Shown here in pieces: positions 55,222 to 64,000 of a stretch of 64,000 nucleotides of DNA. The DNA lies in NCBI GenBank assembly GCA_004519485.1, contig CP038109.1:998745-1062744 (forward strand). Direction: 5' to 3'. Position 1 is the first letter of the stretch; each line of letters begins with the position of its first letter. This stretch comes from Nannochloropsis oceanica (taxonomy: Eukaryota; Sar; Eustigmatophyceae; Eustigmatales; Monodopsidaceae). Below the pieces are notes generated by a model, which was not told the origin of the DNA, made no database searches, and saw only the letters and a list, made by a program, of their open reading frames with translations. Position numbers and translations under genes: made by a program.

Positions 55222-58200
55222 AGTGGCAGCTAATGCCTCTGGTGTGGGAGGAGTCAGAGAGACTCCCGCAGTCTGCATGGACACCCTGCGGGCATTGATG
55301 GCGCTACGGACAGGGGTAGGGAGGGCGGCAGGGCGGGAGGGAAGACGAGTACGGGGGGCAGCGGGAGTGACGGCCATGCCTCGTTGGGTTTCAAATGCAT
55401 CCTCCTCCTCCTCCTCTTCCTCGACTACCTCTACTTTCTCCCCCTCTTCCTCCTCCTCCTCCTCCCTCGCAAGCAGCGCCAGGATCGCCGCCGAAGGCCG
55501 CAGGAAGGTGTGTCGCTCCTGCTGCTGCCGCTTGTGCTGGTGCTCGTTCCGGTGAAGGAATCCCTCCTCAAAGACGTCTTGGACCTCCAACCTGCCCTTC
55601 TTCTCCTCCACCATTCGCCGCTCGCGCATGCGCGGAGGGCCCATGGGCGTCAGAGCCATCGCACGCTGCCTTTCAAACGCATCCTCCTCCTCTTCCTTCT
55701 CTTCCACTTCTTTCCTCCCTTCCTCCAACTCGGCATGGCTCTGTCGACGTGCGTGGATGGCACGCACCAGAGGGGTAGCCATCTTCTTCGTCCTCCCTCC
55801 CTCCCTCCCTCCTCGCGGAAGGGCCGGCGTTAGGGTCATGCCTCGCTGCGCCCCAAACGCATCGTCTGCCTCCTCCACCTCCTCCTCCACCTCCAACCTT
55901 TGTTCTCTCCCTTCCGCCCCAGGCGCGACCCGACGCGGACGAGCGGCCTTGGGGCCGGCCGGCGTCAAGCTCATGTGCTGCAGGAAATGCCTCTCCTCCT
56001 CCTCCTCCTCCTCCTCCTCCTCCTCCTCCTCCTCCTCCTCCTCCTCCTCCTCCTCCTCCTCCTCAGCCTCCAGGTCTGCCTGTGTGTAGTTCGCGATCCG
56101 TCCGACCATTGCGTATCGAGCCGGGGTCAGGGGGGAGGCATGGCGGGAGGTGGAGGGCGGGAGGGAGGAAGGGGTGCCACGGGAGGCGGTATGGGGCAAC
56201 GGCCTGGCAAAAGGTGAGTGGGCCGGGCGCTCAAATAGCCCCTCAGAGAGGACCGACACCCCTCCCTCCATTCCTTCCTCCTCCTCATCTTCCTCCTCGT
56301 CCTCCTCCTTCTCTTCCCCCTGGACCATGGAGTCCAAGATCTCCCTCGCCACCCCCGAGGTACGCCCATCCTTCTCCCCCACCACCAGCACTCGTGCCGT
56401 CGCTCCCACTCCTCCCTTCGCCATCACCCTCCTATTTATCATGCCTTTCTTCACGTGCAGGGAAGGCGTCAGGGCCATTTCTCGCTGGGCCAAAAATGCA
56501 TCTTCCTCCACCTCTCCTTCTTCCTCCTGCTCCTCCTCCTCCTCCGCAGAAACAGCAGCCCCCGCAGTGGTGGTAGTGGTGTAGCTGAGGCGGCGACACT
56601 GAATGGCTCGCCTCAAAGGAGTAGGCATGCGCAACATCTTCCTCCCCTCACTCCCTTCCTCCCTCCCTCCTTCCCCCCCCGAGGCTGACAAACGCCGCGC
56701 CTCCTGCATGGCCGACCCGGTGCCGCTCGCCCCAAGCGCTACCTCCTCCTCTTCCTCTTCCTCGTCTTCTTCATCCCTTGTTCTATCCCCCGCCTCGATC
56801 GCCTTTGCCTCTTCCTCCTCCTCCTTCTCTTCCACCCCCGAATAGCTCTGTCGACGTGCGTGGATAGCCCGTGCCAGAGGGCTAGCCATCTTCTCCTTCC
56901 TCCCTCCCTCCCTCCTCCCCCGAGGCGCCGCGGGCGTCAGAGTCATGCCTCGCTGTGCCCCAAACGCATCCTCCTCCTCCTCTTCTTCCTCCTCTGCTGC
57001 AGCAACAGCTGTCCGACGAGGAGGACGAGGGCCCATGGGGGTCAGGGCAAGGGCGCGCTGGGCGGCGAAAGCGTCTTCCTTGTCTGATCCCCGCAGTACC
57101 GTCCGACGAGGAGGACGGGGACCCGCAGGTGTCAAGGTGATCTGCTGCAGGTATTGCTGCTCCTGCTCCTCCACCGCTTCCTCCCTCCCTTCCTCACGCT
57201 GAGGCGTGAGAGAACTGACACGACGGGTGCTAATGGCCTGTCGGAGAGGGGTGGGCATGGCGGAGCGGGGAGCAACAGCACCAGGAGCAGCAGCAGCACT
57301 CCTACTCCCCGCCTGAGTCTTCTTGAGGGGAGTGGTCATGGAGGTGGAGGAGGAGGATGAGGTGCGCCGGGCCTGGATTGCGCTTCGCACAGGGGTAGGG
57401 AGAGCGGGAGGGCGGGACGGCGGGCGGGTACGAGGCGCTGCGGGAGTCACAGTCATGTTCCGCTGGGCGTCGAAGGCGTCTTCCTCTCTTTCCTCGCCCT
57501 CCATCTCCTCGTAGACTGGAGCACTCACGCTGCTGTGGCTCTGACGACGGGCATCGATTGCACTGCGCAGAGGAGTGGCAAGCCTGTTCCTCCCTTCCTC
57601 CCTCGCTTTCTCCTCCTCCTCCTCTTCCACCACCTGCTGGTTGCTGTAGCTCTGACGACGGGCGTCGATGGCACTGCGCAGAGGAGTGGCAAGCCTGTTC
57701 CTGCGCACCTCCACTCCTCTTTCCTCGCCTTCCTCCTCTTCCACCACCTGATGGTTGCTGTAGCTCTGACGACGGGCATCGATTGCACTGCGCAGAGGAG
57801 TGGCAAGCCTGTTCCTGCGCACCTCCACTCCTCTTTCCTCGCCTTCCTCGCCTTCCACCACCTGCTGGTTGCTGTAGCTCTGACGACGGGCATCGATTGC
57901 ACTGCGCAGAGGAGTGGCAAGCCTGTTCCTCCCTTCCTCCCTCGCTTTCTCCTCCTCCTCCTCTTCCACCACCTGCTGGTTGCTGTAGCTCTGACGACGG
58001 GCATCGATTGCACTGCGCAGAGGAGTAGCCAGCCTGTTCCTGCGCACCTCCACTCCTCTTTCCTCGCCTTCCTCCTCTTCCACCACCTGATGGTTGCTGT
58101 AGCTCTGACGACGGGCATCGATTGCACTGCGCAGAGGAGTGGCAAGCCTGTTCCTGCGCACCTCCACTCCTCTTTCCTCGCCTTCCTCGCCTTCCACCAC

Positions 58201-60981
58201 CTGCTGGTTGCTGTAGCTCTGACGACGGGCATCGATTGCACTGCGCAGAGGAGTGGCAAGCCTGTTCCTCCCTTCCTCCCTCGCTTTCTCCTCCTCCTCC
58301 TCTTCCACCACCTGCTGGTTGCTGTAGCTCTGACGACGGGCATCGATTGCACTGCGCAGAGGAGTAGCCAGCCTGTTCCTGCGCACCTCCACTCCTCTTT
58401 CCTCGCCTTCCTCCTCTTCCACCACCTGATGGTTGCTGTAGCTCTGACGACGGGCATCGATGGCACTGCGCAGAGGAGTAGCCAGCCTGTTCCTGCGCAC
58501 CTCCACTCCTCTTTCCTCGCCTTCCTCCTCTTCCACCACCTGCTGGTTGCTGTAGCTCTGACGACGGGCATCGATGGCACTGCGCAGAGGAGAAGCCAGC
58601 CTGTTCCTGCGCACCTCCACTCCTCTTTCCTCGCCTTCCTCCTCTTCCACCACCTGATGGTTGCTGTAGCTCTGACGACGGGCGTCGATTGCACTGCGCA
58701 GAGGAGTAGCCAGCCTGTTCCTGCGCACCTCTACTCCTCTTTCCTCCTCCTCCTCCTCCTCCTCTTCCACCACCTGCTGGTTGCTGTAGCTCTGACGACG
58801 GGCATCGATTGCACTGCGCAGAGGAGTGGCAAGCCTGTTCCTGCGCACCTCCACTCCTCTTTCCTCGCCTTCCTCGCCTTCCACCACCTGCTGGTTGCTG
58901 TAGCTCTGACGACGGGCATCGATTGCACTGCGCAGAGGAGTGGCAAGCCTGTTCCTCCCTTCCTCCCTCGCTTTCTCCTCCTCCTCCTCTTCCACCACCT
59001 GCTGGTTGCTGTAGCTCTGACGACGGGCATCGATTGCACTGCGCAGAGGAGTGGCAAGCCTGTTCCTCCCTTCCTCCCTCGCTTTCTCCTCCTCCTCCTC
59101 TTCCACCACCTGCTGGTTGCTGTAGCTCTGACGACGGGCGTCGATGGCACTGCGCAGAGGAGTGGCAAGCCTGTTCCTGCGCACCTCCACTCCTCTTTCC
59201 TCGCCTTCCTCCTCTTCCACCACCTGCTGGTTGCTGTAGCTCTGACGACGGGCATCGATGGCACTGCGCAGAGGAGTAGCAAGCCTGTTCCTGCGCACCT
59301 CCACTCCTCTTTCCTCGCCTTCCTCCTCTTCCACCACCTGCTGGTTGCTGTAGCTCTGACGACGGGCATCGATGGCACTGCGCAGAGGAGTAGCAAGCCT
59401 GTTCCTGCGCACCTCCACTCCTCTTTCCTCGCCTTCCTCCTCTTCCACCACCTGCTGGTTGCTGTAGCTCTGACGACGGGCATCGATTGCACTGCGCAGA
59501 GGAGTAGCAAGCCTATTCCTGCGCACCTCCACTCCTCTTTCCTCCTCCTCCTCCTCCTCTTCCACCACCTGCTGGTTGCTGTAGCTCTGACGACGGGCAT
59601 CTATGGCACTGCGAAGAGGCGTAGCCAGCCTGTTCCTACGCACCTCCATCTCTTCCTCCCTCCATTCCTGTTTCTCCTCCTCCTCCTCCTCCTGCTCCTG
59701 CTCCTGCTCCTTTTCGTCCTCGTACACAGGTGCCGCCACGCTGCTGCTCCTCCTGGCCTCCATTCTCTGTCCTGTTTCTTTATTCTCTTCCTCCTCCTTC
59801 TCCTCCCCTTTCTCCTTCAGCACCTGCTGATCGCTGTAGCTCTTGCGGCGGGCATCAATGGCGCTGCGTAAAGGAGTAGGAAGCCGGCTGCTGCTGTTTT
59901 TATTCCCTTCCCCCGGCGTGACCGAGTCGGAGAGGGACGCAGGCAGGGAGCAAGGGAGGGGGAAAGGGGTGTAGCTCTGACGGCGGGCCTGAATGGCGCG
60001 TTTGAGAGGGGTGGGCATCGGCTCTACCTTCACTCCCGCTGTGGAGGGAGGGAGGGAGGGGCCGGAGGACGAGGAGCTCTGGCCGCGCGCCTCGATGGTC
60101 TTTCGAAGAGGGGTTGCCAGATGCGCTTGAATCGAGGAGGAGGGAGGGGGAGAGGACAAGGCCTTCTTTGCCAGGGTGGGAACAGGCTTGGGGTTGGCGT
60201 GGTTTGCGAGCTGGCTGGGACGGAGGGGTGCAGCAGGGGAGGAGGGAGGAGGTGACGATCCATTCCCACGCCGGCCTTTCTTCGCACTGCTGCCCTGGCT
60301 ACTGCGGCGGGAGAGCTTGAGAGCAGAGGCAGGAGCCCGAGCGTCTTCTTCCATTATGACTTTGGAGGGGGACTTCAGGTTCTCTTTGTCCACCAATGAG
60401 GCCCGACGCAGAGACGCACGCCTCCCTCCTCCTCCTCCTGCCCCAAACCCCAGCGCCGCCCGCTTGGCCGCTGCCACGTCATTCATAAGCTGAGTGGCGT
60501 CCGAGTCCTCTTCCTCTCTAATTTCCTCCTCCCTCCCTCCCTCCTCCCGCTGTGGCTGCAAGTACTCGAAGCGAAAGGAGCGGTCGGCCACGACAAACAC
60601 GTCGCCGTGCTCCAGTCGCACGGTGCTATCTTTTTTGCCCTTGCTCAGCTTCTTCCCGTTGACCATAGTCGGATTCACTTCCGAGTAGTTCGTCAGCATG
60701 ACAACCACCTCCTCGTCCTCCTCCACCTCCTCCACACGCAGCTCGGCATGCTTCCGCGAGACCCAGGGCAAGGCAATGCGAATGTCGCATCCCTCGTGTC
60801 GCCCTATCGTCGCCTGCCCTCGACTCAAAGGGAAATGCCCACCATCTTTCCCGTTCCGTCGGATGACAACAACATTACCCACCGGCGGGGAGGAAGGGAG
60901 GGAGGAAGGGGAGGATGTCCCAAGAGGCAACTTCATGGACGCCTCCACCTGCTCGTGCTGCGAGGCAATGGCGGCCAACAT
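51964..60981 (-). CDS. giant Ki-67-like FHA protein with TPLR/ARRxS repeats and a PHD-like finger
   Basis: Ten exons join in phase to about 2,565 residues: 60981-54766, 54593-54486, 54329-54249, 54113-53981, 53812-53761, 53624-53558, 53456-53349, 53213-53135, 52963-52737 and 52590-51964. The start is the first ATG in the open frame, which itself runs back to 61032 without an ATG. FHA domain at about residues 36-140: GHFPLSRGQATIGRHEGCDI, RIALPWVSRKHAE, NPTMVNGKK and LEHGDVFVVADRSFRFEY. This matches the Ki-67 FHA pattern (HFPLS, CDIRIxLPxVS, NPTxVNG, HGDV and DRSFR) far beyond generic FHA. FHA domains bind phosphothreonine; Ki-67 coats mitotic chromosomes. Then about nineteen near-identical units around LATPLRSAIDARRQSYS (447-1151), more divergent copies to the end of exon 1, and a second motif family (DAFGAQRGMTLTPAAPR). 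The C-terminal half has acidic helical exons, a PHD-like CDGCDGEFVLDEVG...FCRVC, and a basic GRGRKKK/TRATR tail. Nuclear, chromatin-associated function is inferred. Confidence 0.85.
55173..55221 (-). repeat. (CTG)n/(GCA)n coding polyalanine
   Basis: About sixteen CTG units on the plus strand, read as GCA (Ala) in the giant gene's first exon. Confidence 0.85.
55993..56064 (-). repeat. (GAG)n coding polyglutamate
   Basis: About 24 TCC/CTC units on the plus strand, read as GAG (Glu) in the giant gene between an ADLEAE segment and the next LTPAGPK motif. Confidence 0.85.
57527..59640 (-). repeat. coding tandem repeat, about 19 units of 108-120 bp
   Basis: Units of 36-40 codons, in frame, each containing the LATPLRSAIDARRQSYSN core followed by an acidic linker. 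Linker variants recur in the order B-D-C, giving a higher-order period of exactly 339 bp between equivalent positions 57602, 57941 and 58280. Confidence 0.95.
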
Positions 60982-61263
60982 GTTGCTGCTGCTGTTGTTG
61001 CTGCTGTTGCTGCTACTGCTGTCGTCACCCAAAATGTGGCTGCAGTCTCAGAAGCGGCAAAAACTTGTTTGTTTCTTACCTGTGCAACGGAGAGAAGGGA
61101 AAGGAGGCAGAGGTGGAATATGGGTGAGACTCACGATGGGTGCTGATATGTTGGGCCGTGGGAGGGAGGGCGGGTCAGGGGGAGAGAGGCACATGTGGCC
61201 TAGAAAAGATGCAGAATGTAAAGGAGCAAGCAAAGGATGTCAAGGCGAAGCACAAGAAGTTGT

Positions 61264-61572
61264 TTATTGCCTGGGGGGGTTGGGTTTGCAAGGGAGTGGA
61301 TCGGTGCGGTCGTTGTTATGCATGAGGGAGGGACGGCCGGAGTACGCGCCCAGCAGCAGTGCAGCACAAGCAAACAACAATCTGACGCACAGAAGAAGTA
61401 TCGAGGCAAAGCCCTTGTCCAGCACTTCACCATCGTCCTCATCCATGACGAGTGGCAAAAGGAAAAGAGCCGGCGGCACAACAACCAACACGAAGGCCGC
61501 GGTCGCCTGAAAGGTGCTAAGGTGAAGCGACGGAGAAGCAACCGCCCGACCGCCCGCTCGGGTCCATTTCAT
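61264..61572 (-). CDS. small protein with two predicted membrane helices
   Basis: An open frame of 102 residues from ATG 61572. It has two hydrophobic segments, AAFVLVVVPPALFLLPLVM (about 26-44) and ILLLCVRLLFACAALLLGAY (about 58-77), separated by an acidic loop (DEDDGEVLDK), and a polar tail. The two-helix hairpin with a short loop recalls small ER assembly factors such as VMA21, but no diagnostic residue supports this. An acceptor-like CAG lies just upstream of the ATG, so a 5' UTR or upstream exon may exist. It is downstream of the gene at 61930-64000 and upstream of the giant gene, all on the minus strand. Confidence 0.45.
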   Translation of the reverse strand: MKWTRAGGRAVASPSLHLSTFQATAAFVLVVVPPALFLLPLVMDEDDGEVLDKGFASILLLCVRLLFACAALLLGAYSGRPSLMHNNDRTDPLPCKPNPPRQ

Positions 61573-61929
61573 ATCTGGAATTTGGAGGGAGAAGCAAAAA
61601 CTAAGAGTTTAGGGCAATGGGTAAGGAGGAGGGGCCCGACAAGTTGCACTATTGTGCACGAGGGACTGAAGCACATTTGAGAAATGGCCATGAGGGTTGG
61701 TGATTGCTGTGGTAGATTTCTGTCGGTTGCTGGAGGCAGGCAGACAGACACAAGCACATGGCCCATATGGCCCATTGAGAGCATTGGAGCGATGAACGCA
61801 ATATAAACTGAGAATGGCGTGATTAAGCCTAGCGAGGGTGTGGCAGAAGCTGGCCTAAGAGTCATGTGTCCTTTTTGATCCCCTCATATTACACACAATG
61901 CACACACCCTTTTCACCCTCCTCCCTCCA
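61573..61929. other. intergenic region
   Basis: Between two minus-strand genes. An overlapping frame at 61569-61865 (-) could be an upstream exon of the small membrane protein, but splice support is weak. Confidence 0.4.
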
Positions 61930-64000
61930 CTACCGCCACCCTTCCCTCAGCCCTTCCAACTCTAGCTTGGCCAGCCTGGCAGTGACGTCCGTGAGTTCCT
62001 TCGCGATGGGATTAATGATGTGGTGCTTGATCTTGAGAGAGAAAGGGGGAAATGTAAGCGAGGCGAGTAAGAGGAAGGCGTGGAAGACGGAAGGTGGGGA
62101 GGCAGATAGAACAAGCCTACCTTGACATCAATCTTGACAAGGGCGTCGAATAGTGCCGCCTCCCTCTTCAGGGACTCGGCGTGATGTCCTATGGCTTGGT
62201 ACATGAGGGCCAGGGTGTGGCACAAGCCGTCTAATACCTCCAGGTAGTCGAGTTGAAACGGGATGTGCGGCGAAAAGAAGCTCTGGTGGATGATGGACCG
62301 GGAGTCGGGATGGCGGGGAAGGGAGGGACGGTGCATGGATGAATGAATAAAGTACCCCCTTCGTCATCCCCCTCCTTCGATTGATTGTGTGATTGTCCTC
62401 TTTTTCTTTCTCCTCCTCCGATTGTCTAATATTTGCAGGAACATGTCTTCAACCTATTGTTCCACCCTTCCTTCCCTCCCTCTCTCCCTTCCCCACCTCT
62501 CCTTCCCTCGCTCCCTCCAATCCATACCTCGAAAACAACATCAGAACCAAAGCGGTAGATCCTAGGATTGATGGGCTCATTCGGATCTAAGGGAGGAAAT
62601 TAGGGAAGGAGGGAGGAGGGGAGGGAAGGGGAGATGTGTGGGAAGGGAGGGGCCCAAGTTGGGGCGAAAGTTAATAAATTATAGAAGCAAGAAAGAGGTT
62701 GGATGTGGCCGCCATAGAAGAAGAAAACAACAAGGAAACAATGAAATCAATGTCACAACAAAATTTCGACTTAATGGTAATAATGGTGATAAATACGAGG
62801 AGGGAGGGCGGGAGGGGGGGGGGGCAGTGCCTCCTGTACCTGCCGGGGTCTGCTCGGGATAGGGAGACTCAGAGGGCTTGGCCAGAAAAAGCTTGACAGC
62901 TTGTGCGGCCCCGCTGGCGGTGTGGTATTCCATTTCCTGGGGAGAGACAAAGGGAGGGAGGGAGGGGGGCAGGGAGGGAAAATGCGAGAGTAAGGAGCGC
63001 AAGAGGTCAGAATCGATCGAGTTGGTAAGGTCAGGCAATCACTTCCTCTTTCCCTCCCTCCCTCCCTTTCTCCCATCCTCCCTCACTACCTCTTTTCCTT
63101 TCTTCCTACCTCAAATATCTGCGCCAGAGCCCTTAGCAGTGCGGTGCATGCCTCCGCATCCTCTCTCTCCTCTTGCTCCCTCAGCCTCCCCCCCCCCCCC
63201 TCGGATAACAGAGAAGAGGGTCGGGGGGGGGGCAGGGCGTCGAGGAGCTTAGCCAGGGAAAGGCCTAGGTGGAAGAAGACAAGAGGACGGGAGGGAGGTG
63301 CCTATGTTTGGGGGTGACGCCGGGACAAATCAATTAGGGTGGCGCTGCTTCCATGCCTCACTTCTCCACCCAACGCCCTTGCTATCTTTCCTTCTTGCCC
63401 TGCATCTCTCCATCATTCTCCGCGCCCTCTCTTTCCCTACCTCCGTCTCGATGTACCGCTGTATGGTGGCCTTGGAGAGAACGACGGTGCTGAGCCAGTG
63501 CTGTCCTCCTGTGAGAGCGGGAAAGGAAGGAGGGAGGGAGAAAGGGATGGAAGGGCTTGTGGGATATGGACCATGAGTCACCGGCAGCTTCTGCACCGAG
63601 CCTGTACATTATGGTAGCCGGTCTTCTAAGTCTCGATGAATGCTCACGCTGATCTCGCCATCGCCACACCGCCCTTTCCATCCAACACTCCCTCTCCTTT
63701 CCCCTCCTATCCTCCTCACGCACCGTCGTGCACTCTGCGTATGTAGTCTAGATTCAGAATCCGCTTTTCCACCAACGCCTGAACCTGCACGTGCCGCGTG
63801 TGCCGATCGCCTCCTCCTCCTTTCCCCCCATCCCCGGCTCTCGACCCCGCTTCCTCCTCCTCGTCTTCATCGTCGTCCTCCTCTCCTTCGAAAGGCAGTC
63901 GTGTGGTGGGTCTTGGCGCGACGGTGGAGTAGCGTGCGCTTGGTGAAGACGGAGGGGAAGATGAGGAGCCCCCCGTGGGTTGCCGACGTGTGGGGGACAG
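61930..64000 (-). CDS. unrecognised conserved-looking protein, 5' end outside the window
   Basis: Seven exons are visible on the minus strand: 64000-63724 (partial), 63508-63441, 63247-63110, 62936-62840, 62586-62528, 62282-62121 and 62031-61930 (stop TAG), all phase-compatible. The visible part starts Ser/Pro-rich, becomes acidic, then is globular: LVEKRILNLDYIRRVHDG, GQHWLSTVVLSKATIQRYIE, CTALLRALAQIFE, EPINPRIYRFGSDVVFE, QLDYLEVLDGLCHTLALMYQ and a helical C-terminus (IINPIAKELTDVTARLAKLE). The text looks like a real conserved protein, but I cannot name the family. The 63247 acceptor (AAG) was chosen by phase; an alternative is 14-18 bases upstream with another phase. Confidence 0.75.

Noticed and set aside
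57525-59600. Alternative minus-strand frames through the repeat array
   Set aside because: They are frame-shifted readings of the same repeats, Trp/Arg-rich and without flanking domains.
57527-59640. CRISPR-like array
   Set aside because: The units are contiguous, in-frame coding repeats without unique spacers, in a eukaryotic nuclear gene.
57535-59871. Long plus-strand open frame (778 codons) opposite the giant gene
   Set aside because: It is the antisense of the tandem repeat. Because the unit length is a multiple of three, a stop-free antisense frame is copied in every unit. The sense frame has an FHA domain, conserved motifs and matching splice phases; the antisense has none.
1-64000. 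Transposons, LTR or virus-derived elements, tRNA and rRNA genes
   Set aside because: No reverse transcriptase, integrase, transposase, capsid or long terminal or inverted repeats were recognised, and no tRNA or rRNA signature was seen by eye. A dedicated scan (tRNA model, repeat library) would be decisive.

Overview
The window is eukaryotic nuclear DNA. Genes carry spliceosomal GT-AG introns, presequences with signal peptides, and no operons. Two predicted plastid proteins begin with a signal peptide followed by an 'ASA-F' or 'ALA-F' cleavage motif, which is the plastid-targeting signature of stramenopile algae. With compact genes, GC-rich sequence and (GGGA)n/(TCCC)n introns, it most resembles a eustigmatophyte such as Nannochloropsis/Microchloropsis; that placement is inference from memory, not a search.

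The window holds two chromosome ends. A (TTAGGG)n array at 35836-36077 runs into exactly 100 N, followed by a (CCCTAA)n array at 36178-36401. These are two telomeres facing each other, so positions 1-35835 and 36402-64000 are probably arms of two different chromosomes joined in the assembly.

Left arm: a multi-exon membrane protein of unknown function (492-4872, +); a small acidic ORF (5424-5660, -); a signal-peptide, glutamate-rich type I membrane protein (6659-8260, +); two divergent ARF-family GTPases (9497-10667, -; 11531-12833, +); an Hsp110/Hsp170-type chaperone with an N-terminal signal (13870-17090, +); a secreted vanadium-haloperoxidase/PAP2-like protein split by a Q/N/W prion-like repeat (17975-20605, -); nuclear Ycf23 with a plastid presequence (22351-23717, -); a CNNM-type DUF21+CBS transporter (24473-29392, -); SRP68 (30016-32106, +); and a secreted protein of unknown function (32947-35091, +) next to the telomere. 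ARF, SRP68, the chaperone and CNNM are housekeeping functions of the secretory and membrane system, but the genes are independently transcribed.

Right arm: UBA2, the SUMO E1 subunit (36590-39304, -), whose stop lies under 200 bp from the telomere repeat; a plastid-targeted DUF3326 protein (39899-41747, +); a DJ-1/PfpI-family protein (42329-43460, +); two unrecognised genes (43629-44749 and about 45247-47254, +); a cytochrome P450 (47883-50481, -); a giant gene (51964-60981, -); a small two-helix membrane protein (61264-61572, -); and an unrecognised gene running off the right edge (61930-64000, -).

The giant gene is the most interesting item. It encodes about 2,565 residues: an N-terminal FHA domain that closely resembles that of the mitotic chromosome-surface protein Ki-67, then dozens of 'TPLR-AI-ARRxS' repeats (about nineteen nearly identical), a second 'DAF-QR-LTP' repeat family, a degenerate PHD-like finger and a basic tail. 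All ten exons join in phase.

No rRNA, tRNA, CRISPR array, transposon or virus-derived element was recognised. Exon coordinates were worked out by eye from splice signals and reading phase.
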